64,000 nucleotides of DNA from an uncultured Prevotellaceae bacterium (GTDB lineage Bacteria; Bacteroidota; Bacteroidia; Bacteroidales; Bacteroidaceae), in NCBI GenBank assembly GCA_947176895.1, contig CAMWSK010000007.1, positions 1 through 64,000 of the forward strand, given 5' to 3'. Positions 35,435 to 45,124 of this stretch are shown in pieces. Both the position numbers and the translations under genes were made by a program. Below the pieces are notes generated by a model. The model saw only the letters and a list, made by a program, of their open reading frames with translations. It made no database searches and was not told where the DNA came from. Position 1 is the first letter of the stretch. Each line of letters opens with the position of its first letter.

Positions 35435-36325
35435 TTAGGCTCTGGGGTGAGCCTGGTTATACGTTTCTTTCAGTTCCTCGAATGTCGTGTGCGTGTAGAT
35501 TTCCGTAGTGGAAATACTTTCATGACCCAACAACTCCTTCACTGACTGCAAATCGGCATGATGATTGAGCATGGAGGTGGCAAAACTATGTCGCAACACA
35601 TGTGGACTGCGCCTTTTCAGGGTGGTCACCTGTGAGAGATAATAACGAACAATCTGCTGTATTTTTCCGGGAGTTCTCCTGCCTTGCGATTTGAAATCGA
35701 CAAAAACCGGAGCATCACCCGCAACAGCATATCCGCTACCCTGCAACAATCGTTTAAAGAGGCTGAATGCTTCGTACAGTTCTCTTCCGAAGGGAACAAT
35801 TCGTTGTTTGTCACGCTTGCCAGTCACTTTAAGCTGACTTTGCGCAAAATCAACATCTCCCCATGAAAGCCCCACAAGTTCCGACAGACGAATGCCCGTG
35901 GAATAAAACGTGAGCAGAACCATTCTGTCAAACTCTCCTTGCAGTGTCTCGGGGAAATAGTTTCCGTCAAGCAGACGTTCCATCTCGCTTTCTCTCACAA
36001 ACTGGGGCAACGGCTTAGCCTTTTTAGGACCCTGAATCGCGTAGACCGGATCCCGCTGCACCAGCCCCCGGCGCATGAGATACTTGTAAAAGGACTTCAG
36101 GGAACTAAGATTGCGGCAGACGGAAGCAGGGCTTTGACCTATCTCCATACGCTCGACAATAAACTGCCTCACCACATCCTTGTCCAAGTTTTCCCAAGAG
36201 ACCTGCTCGTCAAGAGCATTCATATAGGACTCAAACACCTTCAAGTCCTTTTCATAGGCTTCCACCGTACGAGGCGAATAATTACGCTCGTTTTGCAGAT
36301 ACTCTATGAATTCAGCCGTCCACAT
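35435..36325 (-). CDS. xerC: Tyrosine recombinase XerC-like
   Basis: The 296-residue enzyme has an N-terminal SAM-like DNA-binding domain (1-95) and a C-terminal catalytic domain. Catalytic residues are visible as R in GIRLSELVGL, HVLRHSFAT (H-x-x-R), LGHESISTTEIYTH (H then the nucleophilic Y). It is likely the chromosome dimer-resolving recombinase or a close paralog, given its fixed place beside rpsU and hpf and the absence of mobile-element neighbours. Confidence 0.9.
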   Translation of the reverse strand: MWTAEFIEYLQNERNYSPRTVEAYEKDLKVFESYMNALDEQVSWENLDKDVVRQFIVERMEIGQSPASVCRNLSSLKSFYKYLMRRGLVQRDPVYAIQGPKKAKPLPQFVRESEMERLLDGNYFPETLQGEFDRMVLLTFYSTGIRLSELVGLSWGDVDFAQSQLKVTGKRDKQRIVPFGRELYEAFSLFKRLLQGSGYAVAGDAPVFVDFKSQGRRTPGKIQQIVRYYLSQVTTLKRRSPHVLRHSFATSMLNHHADLQSVKELLGHESISTTEIYTHTTFEELKETYNQAHPRA

Positions 36326-36418
36326 CGCTATACTATGCTATCATACAGCAACGAAATTACGAAATAAGACGGACATTTCCAAGAAAAAGTCCAGTAAATT
36401 CTTACTTTAGGGTTGTTT

Positions 36419-36613
36419 TCAATCCTCCTCGGCGCGGTGCAACTGCTGAACGTAAATTGCACGCTCGCGAGCCAAACGGTTCTTCACAGAGGGCTTGTCG
36501 AACTGCTGACGAGCACGAAGCTCCTTGATAACACCGGTCTTTTCGAACTTTCTCTTAAATTTCTTCAAGGCGCGTTCAATGTTTTCGCCCTCTTTTACAG
36601 GAACTACAATCAT
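36419..36613 (-). CDS. rpsU: 30S ribosomal protein S21
   Basis: The 64-residue small-subunit protein, highly basic, with MIVVPVKEGENIERALKKFK and LRARQQFDKPS. S21 sits by the anti-Shine-Dalgarno region of 16S rRNA. The gene has a consensus promoter just upstream and precedes xerC by 93 bases. Confidence 0.97.
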   Translation of the reverse strand: MIVVPVKEGENIERALKKFKRKFEKTGVIKELRARQQFDKPSVKNRLARERAIYVQQLHRAEED

Positions 36614-36659
36614 TTTGTTAGTTAATTGTTAATTTTAAATGGTTAGTTAATTTGCAGCG

Positions 36660-36690
36660 CAAAAGTAGACAATTTTACCAATATAGCAAA
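36660..36690 (-). promoter_or_regulatory. Bacteroidetes-type promoter of rpsU
   Basis: On the minus strand TTTG (36687-36690), 19 bases, TACTTTTG (36660-36667), 46 bases before the rpsU ATG. Confidence 0.75.
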
Positions 36691-36742
36691 ACATTTGTCT
36701 AAGATTCTTTATTTCAGCAATGGAAGACAAGAAAAGAAAAAA

Positions 36743-36765
36743 GCCGTCCCCTTATAAAGGACGGC
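36743..36765 (-). terminator. Rho-independent terminator of mdh
   Basis: GCCGTCC (36743-36749) pairs with GGACGGC (36759-36765); on the minus strand TTTTTTCTTTTC follows. It lies 41 bases past the mdh stop. Confidence 0.85.
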
Positions 36766-36806
36766 CCTTTTCTACGCATCAAAAACAATATTTATATGAA
36801 AAAAAA

Positions 36807-37799
36807 TCAGAGATTGGGGTTCATGGTCTTCCAGTCCTCCACAGCAGGGATGATGCCCAAAGAGATAATCTCGTCGCGCATCTTCTGGAGGTGGGCGTAG
36901 CTCTTATCCAAATCTGCCATCTCCTCGGCGGTCCCTTCAGGCTTGGTGAAATGCACACCGGTCTTGTCCAAGGTGGTGGGCATAGCCATCATCACATTCT
37001 TGTAACCGCAGGAATCGCAGTTCACATAGCAGCCAACGGGCAGGGTGAAAGGCTCGGCACCCATGGCAGCGCCAATCATCTTGATAGAGCAGTAAGCAGG
37101 GCTCTGGAACGAGCTGCGGCCACGCAACTTGATAATATTGCTACCACCCTGAACGGTGTGTTGCTTAATCTCGGCAAAACGCTCGGCACTCAGGCCTTTG
37201 TCAGCCAAGGGCACACCATCGACCTTCACATGGCTGGCGAAGACCGCCATCTGCTCGCCATGGCCGCCATAGGTATGCGCGCCGGTCACCTTATCCTGTT
37301 GCACGCCGAACTCCTTGGCCAAAGCCTGCTGCAAGCGGGTAGAGTCAAGAGCAGCCAATGAAGTCAGCTGGTTGGGTTTCAGACCGCTGTGGATAAGCGT
37401 GGTGAGAGCGGTAACATCAGCGGGGTTGAAGATAACCACCACATGTTCCACATCGGGACAATACTTTTTGATGTTATCACCGAACTCGGCGGCAATCTGG
37501 CAGTTGCCTTTCAACAGATCCTCGCGGGTCATACCCTCCTTGCGGGGAGCGCCTCCGCTGGAAACGATGTACTTCGCACCGGTGAAAGCCTCCTCGGGGT
37601 CAGTGGTCCAGGTGATGTTGGCACCGGGGAAAGCACACTGCTCCAGTTCATCGGACACGCCGTGAACGCCGGGCTCGAAAATGTCGTACAAACAGATGTT
37701 GGGAGTCAAGCCCAGCATCAGGGCGCTCTGTGCCATGTTAGAACCAATCATGCCACCGGCACCCACAATCAAAAGCTTCTCGTTAGTTAAATAAGCCAT
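36807..37799 (-). CDS. mdh: Malate dehydrogenase
   Basis: NAD-dependent interconversion of malate and oxaloacetate, in the reductive branch toward succinate/propionate in Bacteroidales. The 330-residue LDH/MDH-fold protein has the Rossmann GAGGMIGSNMAQ (about 13-24), NPADVTALTT, LDSTRLQQALA and the catalytic-His segment THTYGGHGEQM, here GAHTYGGHGEQMAV. The family variant is the Bacteroidetes type, diverged from the E. coli enzyme. Monocistronic, with a terminator just beyond. Confidence 0.92.
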   Translation of the reverse strand: MAYLTNEKLLIVGAGGMIGSNMAQSALMLGLTPNICLYDIFEPGVHGVSDELEQCAFPGANITWTTDPEEAFTGAKYIVSSGGAPRKEGMTREDLLKGNCQIAAEFGDNIKKYCPDVEHVVVIFNPADVTALTTLIHSGLKPNQLTSLAALDSTRLQQALAKEFGVQQDKVTGAHTYGGHGEQMAVFASHVKVDGVPLADKGLSAERFAEIKQHTVQGGSNIIKLRGRSSFQSPAYCSIKMIGAAMGAEPFTLPVGCYVNCDSCGYKNVMMAMPTTLDKTGVHFTKPEGTAEEMADLDKSYAHLQKMRDEIISLGIIPAVEDWKTMNPNL

Positions 37800-37858
37800 A
37801 GATTCTCGTTTTATTATAGGTTATTCCTCGATTCTCCTTATCTTATATGTAGTAGACA

Positions 37859-37866
37859 CAAAGATA
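37859..37866 (-). promoter_or_regulatory. Candidate -7 element of mdh
   Basis: Minus-strand TATCTTTG matches TAnnTTTG, 59 bases before the ATG. No -33 TTTG found. Confidence 0.45.
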
Positions 37867-37916
37867 TGAAAATTTTTCCATACGCCACACCATGTTTAAC
37901 TTTTTTTGTTGTCACT

Positions 37917-39593
37917 TCACAAGGGAAGTGTAGCGCGGCGCAGCCACTCCCTGTCAGCATCCTCGGTAAGGAGAGGCAGCAGATCTGCCCGAACGAGAGC
38001 ATGATAGTCGTCAATCCATCGGCGTTCCTCCGGTGTGAGCATCTCCGTCACGATGCCCCGGCGGTCGTAAGGACAACGGGTGAGAGGTTCCAGTTTCCAA
38101 AACGTGCCGAAGGAATTTTCAAAAGCAGGCACCACCAGCAACGTGTTCTCATGGCGTATGCCGAACCTGCCTTCGACATAAACCCCGGGCTCATCGGTAA
38201 TGGTCTGCCCCAATATCAGCGGTAAAGTGGTGTCGTGGCGACAGTTTTTGCGAAACTGCGTGGGCCCTTCGTGCACTCCCAGGCGATGCCCCACCCCATG
38301 ACCTGTGCCATGGCCGTAGTCATATCCGGCACGCCACAGGGGCAGACGGGCCAGCGTGTCGAGTTGTAAACCTGTGGTGCCCGCGGGAAACACGGCGTGC
38401 TGCAACTGGAGATGCCCCTTCAGAACAAGCGTGAAAGCGTGGCACTCTTCATCGGTAAGCGGTCCCAGAGGGATGGTTCGCGTGACATCCGTGGTGCCGC
38501 AATCATAATGTGCCCCGCTGTCCAGCAGCAACAAACCCTTGCGATCCAGTGCCAGATCGGTCTCTTGTGTAGCCTCATAGTGGACAATCGCTCCGTGGTG
38601 AGCATAACCGGCGATGGTCTCGAAGCTCAGTCCGCGGAAGCCCGGCTGACAGGCACGCAGAGCCGTCAGTTCGCGGTCTACGCGCATCTCGGTCCAAGGG
38701 GCGCAGCCCCACTCGTCTATCAGACGGAGAAAGCGCACTAAAGCCACTCCGTCACGCAGATGAGCCTGTCGGAAGCCTTCCTGTTCCGCCTCCGTTTTCC
38801 GGGCACGCCAAAAGGCGACAGGCGTTTCGCCCTCCAAATCCCGGGGTGCCTTATCATAAGGTTCAATGCAAACATTCAGCCCCTTAAGATATCTTTCTAT
38901 CGGAGCGGATACTTGTTCGCAATGGACAAACAGCGTATGCCGACCTTCGCGACGCACCAGCAGGAAGCTGATAAGAAAAGGGTTATAGGGAATGTCATCG
39001 CCCCGCAGGTTCAACATCCAGGCAATCTCGCTCAGGTCGTTGAGCAGCACCTGTTCGCGTCCCTGCTCTTCCAGCCAGCCCTGCAAGCGAAGCAGCTTGT
39101 CTGCAGCCGTGCATCCTGCCAGTTCATCGGGCATCCGCTCTGCCGGACTCAACGGGAAGGAGGGGCGGTCCGTCCACAACAAGTCGAACGGGTCGGCATC
39201 CAAGGCTACAGCCTCCACACCCGCAAAGAGTTCTTCTCTCAAGGACTTCACCATCATATCGGGCAGATAGCCCACCCTGCCCTGCTGCCGGCGCAACCAC
39301 TCGTTGACGGTTTCCTCCTTGCCGTCACGCATCAGGCGAAAAGGGGTGGTTCTCAGTTGCTCCTCGGCCTGCAACCAATAGCGGCTGTCCGTCCACAAGA
39401 GGGCCTCATCGGCGGTGAGGAGGGCAGTGCCCGCGCTGCCTGTGAAGCCGGTCAACCAGCGGCGGCACTGCCATCGGGCGGGCACGTACTCACTGTTGTG
39501 AGCATCCATCGTGGGCACAACAAGAATCTCCACTCCCTGTTTCTTCATCCATTGGCGCAGCTGTGCCACGCGCTCGGTTATTTCTTTTTTCAT
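37917..39593 (-). CDS. pepP: X-Pro aminopeptidase, M24B family
   Basis: A 558-residue metallo-aminopeptidase that removes N-terminal residues before proline. It has two creatinase-N domains (from about residue 1 to 300, including VVPTMDAHNSEYVP and LLWTDSRYW) and a C-terminal pita-bread domain. Metal ligands are visible in DSGAHYDCGTTDVTR (two Asp), GTGHGVGHRLGVHEGP (His), ITDEPGVY (Glu) and GIRHENTLLV (Glu). The ATG at 39593 is chosen over an earlier in-frame ATG at 39626, which lies upstream of the candidate -7 element at 39615. Confidence 0.93.
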   Translation of the reverse strand: MKKEITERVAQLRQWMKKQGVEILVVPTMDAHNSEYVPARWQCRRWLTGFTGSAGTALLTADEALLWTDSRYWLQAEEQLRTTPFRLMRDGKEETVNEWLRRQQGRVGYLPDMMVKSLREELFAGVEAVALDADPFDLLWTDRPSFPLSPAERMPDELAGCTAADKLLRLQGWLEEQGREQVLLNDLSEIAWMLNLRGDDIPYNPFLISFLLVRREGRHTLFVHCEQVSAPIERYLKGLNVCIEPYDKAPRDLEGETPVAFWRARKTEAEQEGFRQAHLRDGVALVRFLRLIDEWGCAPWTEMRVDRELTALRACQPGFRGLSFETIAGYAHHGAIVHYEATQETDLALDRKGLLLLDSGAHYDCGTTDVTRTIPLGPLTDEECHAFTLVLKGHLQLQHAVFPAGTTGLQLDTLARLPLWRAGYDYGHGTGHGVGHRLGVHEGPTQFRKNCRHDTTLPLILGQTITDEPGVYVEGRFGIRHENTLLVVPAFENSFGTFWKLEPLTRCPYDRRGIVTEMLTPEERRWIDDYHALVRADLLPLLTEDADREWLRRATLPL

Positions 39594-39614
39594 ACGATAA
39601 TCGGTCTTTGCACA

Positions 39615-39622
39615 CAAATATA
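39615..39622 (-). promoter_or_regulatory. Candidate -7 element of pepP
   Basis: Minus-strand TATATTTG matches TAnnTTTG, 21 bases before the chosen ATG. Confidence 0.45.
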
Positions 39623-39677
39623 GCAAAACCTACCCACATACGGATGGATTTCGAAGGAATAATACAAAGTGTTTGGG

Positions 39678-39764
39678 GTGCTTGAAGTTAGCTAACGAGT
39701 CGAAGTGATAACAGACAAGGATAGTCATTATCTCACTATGACTTAACCGACCCTTGCGGTTGCG
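39678..39764 (-). pseudogene. Remnant of an IS982-family transposase N-terminus
   Basis: Reading the minus strand between pepP and the peptide locus gives RNRKGRLSHSEIMTILVCYH then FDSLANFKH, close to the LS-x-x-E-x-M-T-I-L-x-x-x-H...FKH block of IS982-type transposases as I remember them. The open frame extends to about 39850 upstream and ends at a TAG at 39630-39632. It has no start and no DDE domain, so it is a short decayed fragment. No terminal inverted repeats were recognised. Confidence 0.65.
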
Positions 39765-39844
39765 GTGTTGGTGTTTCGTATCCCCCAAAAAGAAAAGGAG
39801 GTTTTTGTCACATTCATAACCTTCGGGAAAGCAATATATACCAA

Positions 39845-40063
39845 TCAGGATGCCAAACTCTTTGCATATATCTGTTTTTTAGTATGTTCAATAATATCTT
39901 GTAGTAGCTGATGTGCCGGACTATCTGAAAGGGACAGAACTAGGAAAATAATCACGAGAGCCAGCATCACAAGTGTAATTCCATATCGGGTCACAAAAGG
40001 CATAGTGCCTTTCATCAGTTTGTCCACCTCAGGACTATGTGCTTGCCTGTTTATTGTATCCAT
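39845..40063 (-). CDS. 72-residue single-helix membrane protein of the peptide locus
   Basis: A small protein with a polar N-terminus (MDTINRQAHSPEVDKLM), one hydrophobic helix (about residues 28-46, TLVMLALVIIFLVLSL) and a short polar tail. It starts 19 bases after the exporter stop. The N-terminal half resembles the start of HlyD-type adaptors paired with such exporters, but the long periplasmic part is missing. It may be a dedicated small subunit or a truncated adaptor; the IS remnant lies just downstream. Confidence 0.6.
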   Translation of the reverse strand: MDTINRQAHSPEVDKLMKGTMPFVTRYGITLVMLALVIIFLVLSLSDSPAHQLLQDIIEHTKKQIYAKSLAS

Positions 40064-40082
40064 ATCTTTTGATTCTGGGATG

Positions 40083-42281
40083 TTATGTCATTTGATGTTT
40101 TACCAGTTCATAGTATCTGCCATGCTTTTTCAACAGGGAATCATGGTCACCGCGTTCCACAATTTCTCCACCACTCATCACCACAATCTGATCTGCGTTG
40201 CGCACAGTGCTCAGCCGATGAGCACTGACCACCACAGTGCGCCCTTCATAGAAGTGGTTCAAGTTGTCCATAATATGTGCTTCGTTGGTGGAATCCAACG
40301 AGTTGGTGGCTTCATCCAAGAAAATATATTCCGGATTCTTGTAAATGGCACGGGCAATCAGGATACGTTGTCTTTGACCTTGACTCACTCCCTTACCCTC
40401 CATACCTATCTGGGTATCGTATCCCATGGGCAACGACTCTACAAAATCATCTATGCATGCCAAGCGGGCAGCCCTCTTCATGCGCTCCCTGTCCACCTCT
40501 TCCGTACTGAATGTGATATTGCCTCCTATGGTATCCGAGAAGATAAAACTATCCTGCATTACCGACCCTGTGGCGGCACGCCACGTGTGAGGGTTGATGG
40601 ATTGGAAGTCTGCTCCACCCACTCGGATGCTGCCGCTGGTAGGTTCATAAAACCCTTGCAGTAACTTGATGAGCGTGGTCTTGCCACATCCGCTCTCACC
40701 CACGATGGCCGTAACCTTGTGGGCAGGTATAGACAACGACACATTTTTCAAGGCCAACTCGTTCAGAGACCCATTGTAGCTGAATGACAGATTCTTTATT
40801 TCAATGTCACGTCCGGCAGGCAGCGTGGCAATCTTCTTCTCGATGTCGGTCTCCTCGTCATCTTGGGAATGTATCTCGTTCAAACGTTCCAAACTAATCT
40901 TGGCATCCTGAAACGACTGGGCGAAACCGATGAACTCGCCTATGGGAGCCGACACCTGACCGATAATATAGGTAAGCGACATCATCATACCCAAAGTCAT
41001 TGTCCCCTCCACCACCGACTTGGCTGCAATGTAATAGATAAGTATGTGTGTGGTCTGAGTGAAGAACACCGAACCGGACTGCTGTATCTGTCCGATACGC
41101 AGCCCCTTCAGACTTATCCGAAACAGCTTCACCTGTATGCGCTCCCACTCCCAGCGTTTCTGACGTTCACAGTTATTCAATTTTATGTCCTGCATACCCT
41201 GCACCAATTGAATCATCTTGCTTTGCTCCCGGGCCGACAAATTGAAGCGTTTGATGTCCAATTCACGTCTATATCGCATGAAAAAAGAAATCCAAGTGAC
41301 ATATAAAGCGTTGCCCACAACGAATATCGTCAGTACAGTCAAATTGTAATAGGCCAAGATGGCCAGGAACACCACAAAATTGATAAGTGAAAAGACGATA
41401 CGCATGCTGTTGGAAAGGAGGAAGTTCTTGATGCGACCGTGGTCACCTATACGTTGCAAGATATCGCCCGTCATGCGCGAGTCAAAGAACTGTAGCGGCA
41501 TGGCAGTGAGTTTGATTAGGAAATCAGCAATCAACTGGATGTCTATGCGCGAGTTCATATGGAGCATAATCCACGATCGTATATAATCGATACTCAACGT
41601 GGCAACGAAGAAGCCCAACTGCGCCAGCAAAATCAGCGTGATGATGCTCAGATTCCGCCCGTTGATGCCTTGGTCTACCATCGCTTGCGAAAGGAATGGC
41701 AGCACCATCTGGATTAAGCTACCAACCAACATGGCCAACAGCAACTGGCCGATCATGCTGCGGTAAGGCGTGAAGTAACGCGCAAACGACAACATGCTGC
41801 GGCTGTTTTTCCTATACTCGTCCTCCACTTTGCCAAAATTGTCACCCGGCTCCAGCATCAGGGCTACTCCGTAACTCTCCTCATTCGCGTTAAGCCCTAT
41901 CCAGCACCGTTCAAACTCCTCTCGGGTATAGGTCAGGCGTTGTGTGGCCGGGTCAGAGACGCGTATCTTGTATTTCCCGCCCTTATCCTTATCTATACCG
42001 TAGCAAACGACAAAGTGGTTTTGGTTCCAGTGCAGAATACAGGGGAACACGCCATCCCGGACCAGCTGATTGAAAGTGAGTTTCATGCCAATGGCATCGA
42101 AGCCGAGATGTTTGGCTCCCTCACAGATGCCGCGCATGCTTACACCCAGTCGGGAGATGTGGCAGTGTTTGCGCAGCATCTCTGTGGTATAACTCATGCC
42201 ATAATATTGCGCAATCATGCGCAGACTGGTAGGACCACAATCCGAGGCATTCAGCTGTTTATAGTGAGGGAAACGTTTCAC
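40083..42281 (-). CDS. Peptidase-containing ABC exporter (C39 + ABC), bacteriocin type
   Basis: A 732-residue PCAT that would cut the double-glycine leader and export the mature peptide. The N-terminal C39 domain (about 1-145) has the catalytic Cys in NASDCGPTSL, His in NQNHFVVCYG and Asp in VSDPATQ. A six-helix ABC membrane domain follows (about 160-450), then the ATPase with Walker A GESGCGKTTL, signature VSQGQRQRI, Walker B YIFLDEAT and an H-loop SAHRLST. It follows the outer-membrane barrel by 9 bases. Protease residues intact. Confidence 0.93.
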   Translation of the reverse strand: MKRFPHYKQLNASDCGPTSLRMIAQYYGMSYTTEMLRKHCHISRLGVSMRGICEGAKHLGFDAIGMKLTFNQLVRDGVFPCILHWNQNHFVVCYGIDKDKGGKYKIRVSDPATQRLTYTREEFERCWIGLNANEESYGVALMLEPGDNFGKVEDEYRKNSRSMLSFARYFTPYRSMIGQLLLAMLVGSLIQMVLPFLSQAMVDQGINGRNLSIITLILLAQLGFFVATLSIDYIRSWIMLHMNSRIDIQLIADFLIKLTAMPLQFFDSRMTGDILQRIGDHGRIKNFLLSNSMRIVFSLINFVVFLAILAYYNLTVLTIFVVGNALYVTWISFFMRYRRELDIKRFNLSAREQSKMIQLVQGMQDIKLNNCERQKRWEWERIQVKLFRISLKGLRIGQIQQSGSVFFTQTTHILIYYIAAKSVVEGTMTLGMMMSLTYIIGQVSAPIGEFIGFAQSFQDAKISLERLNEIHSQDDEETDIEKKIATLPAGRDIEIKNLSFSYNGSLNELALKNVSLSIPAHKVTAIVGESGCGKTTLIKLLQGFYEPTSGSIRVGGADFQSINPHTWRAATGSVMQDSFIFSDTIGGNITFSTEEVDRERMKRAARLACIDDFVESLPMGYDTQIGMEGKGVSQGQRQRILIARAIYKNPEYIFLDEATNSLDSTNEAHIMDNLNHFYEGRTVVVSAHRLSTVRNADQIVVMSGGEIVERGDHDSLLKKHGRYYELVKHQMT

Positions 42282-42290
42282 TTTTATGTT

Positions 42291-45086
42291 TTATTCCTTC
42301 TTTGGGTTTTTGTTGAACATCCATTGCAGGTGAAGCATGACATAGTTGGGCAGTGAGCGGTTCCATGTCTCCACACGCCCCTGCGCGTTCACTACGTATT
42401 TTGTGTTGGAGAGCCGGTGCAACAAATCGAAAGCTTCGAGACCGGCCACCAGCCTGCCTTTCAGAAACGACTGGCTGAGCGACGCGTTCCACACCAGATC
42501 GTCTGCATTCATAGAAGCAGAGCCGTAGCCGCGGCGGCTATACATCTTCAAATCGGTGGCCACGGTCAGACCGAAAGGCAGGGTATACCGCCCTTTGACT
42601 CCGTAGTTGTAGTCCACGGCATTGAGCGTAGAGAAACCGTGCATACAGCTCTCGCTGTGTACCCACATGGCATTGGCCTCGGCGCGCAGGTTCAGTTTGC
42701 CTTTGCTGTATTGCACGTAGGTTTTTTCATTCAGGGTCAAGTTGTTGACAACATTCTCTTGGCTTGCCGTCATCCCCTCCATCAGGGCGTGATCCACGTA
42801 GTGGTTGAGGCGGGCGTTGGCGGTTGTCTCCCATGTCCAGCGTTTCTTCTTGTCCAGCGCGTGCGTGATGTTGAAGTTGGCATACACATAATAGCTGCCA
42901 CTCACGTTCACGGGTCGGTAGGTATATTGTCCGTTCTGCGGATTGTAGGTCACAGACTGGGCCGTCTGGCGCTGCCAATAACCTCCGTTAAACCAGACAC
43001 GATAGTGGTTCATGGCTTCCTTGGTGCGCCTCTCGAAACTGACAGCCGCCGTCGTACGCTGGTTGCTCTTGAGATTCGGGTTGCCCAATTTCACCACCAG
43101 GGGTTGCGAGTCGTCGCGATAGTTGATAACATCAAAGATTGATGCCGGTGAAAAATTGTGAGAAACATTAAAATACCAATGCTTCTGATAGTTCTTCTTG
43201 GGATAGAGGTTGCAAGAGAAGTCAACGTATCCGTCAACACCTCTTTGTACGGCCAGCGTGTCAAGACTGCCTCGCCGATAATTCAGTTCCCTGTGGAACG
43301 GGACTACCATGGAGCTCATCTCCCAAACAGAATAGTCGTGTGTATATTCATAATCCCCATTACGATTCCGGAGGAATCCCCTTTTAAAGAGTCTGAGCCA
43401 TACGGGAACCTTGTGTCCGTAGAGATGGCTGTCGTATGAGTTGCTGCGATCGGTGATAGCCTGCAAGGCATCCAGCTGCGAGGGCAGCAGGAGAGTGTCG
43501 GGATGATAGAGGTAGTCGTGGGTCCGCTCGTTGTCGTACTCGTATGTCACATATAAGTTCGCAAAGATGTCTTTTGGCAAACGGCTGTTCAACGTCAAGC
43601 AACCGGATGCCGTGGTCTGCTTCCGATGGTAGGTATTGGTGTTGTATTGATTGTCGGCCACAGGCTTGTCGAATGCGTATGCCCTCGCTTTGTCCGTCTC
43701 GTCATCGCTGTGCCCCACACCAGCCTTATAGCTTATGCTGATTTCTTTCTCCTTGCTGATGGTAGACGTCCCGTCGGCTTGGAGCTGCGCGTTCCACGAG
43801 TGTCCACTGGTCATTCCTTGCTCGCGCATTCGCGTCACTAGGGTGTCGTTGAACTGCTCGGACAGCACGCTTGCATCGCCCGTATAGGAATTGTGCGCAT
43901 AGCTCACGTCCACCCCGTAGAATTGAGGCAGGACCTTGCGGAAACGGTTCTTCACGCTGATTTTGTTTGCCCGGGTGGTGCTCAAGTCGTGGCGGTTCTG
44001 TACGGGGATAAGCCCATTGAGAAACAGTTCGCGGCGCTGCCGCATCTCACTCTCGTCCTTGGTGGAAGCGAACTCGGCCGTCAGATCGTTCTTCGTGTTC
44101 TTGTCAGCCGACTGATAGCTGATTTCTCCCGCCGCGCTGTGGCTGGTGAGTAGCGATTGCGGTCGGGTGTTGGGGCTCCAGCTGCTGCTTTGCCCGATGT
44201 GCTGCTTCTCGTTCACGTTATTGGAATTGCCCATCAGGGTGAAGCGATAGGGGTCGGTGAAGCCCAGCAGAAAGCCCCGACCCAGATAACGATCCTTTGT
44301 TCCGCCCGCAGCCTCAAGGTTGCCGATAAGTCCCCGGTTGTAATCCTGCTTCAGGTTCACGTCCATCACAAACCTTTTCTTTTCGATGGCATAGCCCACC
44401 GCCCGGTTCTTGTCCGTGTCCTGCTCATACACTTTGATGTTCCTCACGGTATAGTAAGGCAGGTTCTCCAGCAGAACCTTGCTGTTGCCCCGGAAGAAAG
44501 AGCGCGAGCCTAACTGCAGTTCCTCTACCTTGCGGCCATGGACGAATATCTCTCCGGCATCGTTCAGCGTCACTCCGGGCAACTGGCGAATCAGGTCGTC
44601 CAGCATGGAGCCGTCGGGCAGTTGGAAATCCGAGGCGTTGTAGACCAACGTGTCTCCCCGGTAATACATCTTAACACGCGTAGCAGTAATCTCCACCTCG
44701 TTCATCTTTACGACACGCTCACGACGCAATTCCAAGGCGGGAACCATGAAGAATCCGGCCCCCTCATTGGGCAGATCCACCTTCTGCCACGCATCTGTGT
44801 ATCCGTTGAGCGAGGCACGAAACAGGTATTTTCCACCTTTCAGTGTCGCGGTATACTCCGCCTTGGTCACCTCTCCCTTGCTGTCCGTCTTTTGATTGAG
44901 AGGCACGGAGTCCATCACCACCACGCTGTCCGCCGTCAGTATGCTCACCTTGGCCTGGCAAATGGGGCGCTTCATCACAGCATCCTGCACCGTGCCGAAC
45001 ACGGGTATTCGGTTTTGTGCAGATACTGGGAACACCCATGTGATTAGTAACACAAAAAATAATAGGCTAGTATGAAGCCGATGCAT
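42291..45086 (-). CDS. TonB-receptor-like outer-membrane barrel of the peptide locus
   Basis: A 931-residue outer-membrane protein. Signal peptide to about residue 23 (VFPVSAQ), a carboxypeptidase-regulatory-like beta domain (about 27-120), a degenerate plug with DDLIRQLPGVTLNDAGEIFV and ENLPYYTVRNIKVYE, then a large beta-barrel ending WMFNKNPKKE. No SusD partner is present. In this setting it may be the outer-membrane exit for the exported peptide, or an immunity or uptake receptor; the sequence cannot decide. Confidence 0.85.
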   Translation of the reverse strand: MHRLHTSLLFFVLLITWVFPVSAQNRIPVFGTVQDAVMKRPICQAKVSILTADSVVVMDSVPLNQKTDSKGEVTKAEYTATLKGGKYLFRASLNGYTDAWQKVDLPNEGAGFFMVPALELRRERVVKMNEVEITATRVKMYYRGDTLVYNASDFQLPDGSMLDDLIRQLPGVTLNDAGEIFVHGRKVEELQLGSRSFFRGNSKVLLENLPYYTVRNIKVYEQDTDKNRAVGYAIEKKRFVMDVNLKQDYNRGLIGNLEAAGGTKDRYLGRGFLLGFTDPYRFTLMGNSNNVNEKQHIGQSSSWSPNTRPQSLLTSHSAAGEISYQSADKNTKNDLTAEFASTKDESEMRQRRELFLNGLIPVQNRHDLSTTRANKISVKNRFRKVLPQFYGVDVSYAHNSYTGDASVLSEQFNDTLVTRMREQGMTSGHSWNAQLQADGTSTISKEKEISISYKAGVGHSDDETDKARAYAFDKPVADNQYNTNTYHRKQTTASGCLTLNSRLPKDIFANLYVTYEYDNERTHDYLYHPDTLLLPSQLDALQAITDRSNSYDSHLYGHKVPVWLRLFKRGFLRNRNGDYEYTHDYSVWEMSSMVVPFHRELNYRRGSLDTLAVQRGVDGYVDFSCNLYPKKNYQKHWYFNVSHNFSPASIFDVINYRDDSQPLVVKLGNPNLKSNQRTTAAVSFERRTKEAMNHYRVWFNGGYWQRQTAQSVTYNPQNGQYTYRPVNVSGSYYVYANFNITHALDKKKRWTWETTANARLNHYVDHALMEGMTASQENVVNNLTLNEKTYVQYSKGKLNLRAEANAMWVHSESCMHGFSTLNAVDYNYGVKGRYTLPFGLTVATDLKMYSRRGYGSASMNADDLVWNASLSQSFLKGRLVAGLEAFDLLHRLSNTKYVVNAQGRVETWNRSLPNYVMLHLQWMFNKNPKKE

Positions 45087-45124
45087 GATAAAATAATGTT
45101 TAGAGATTTATTAATGTTTAGTGA

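Noticed and set aside
35435-36325. Integrase of a mobile element
   Set aside because: The recombinase sits in a housekeeping block between rpsU and hpf with no att-like repeats or cargo, so a Xer role is more likely.
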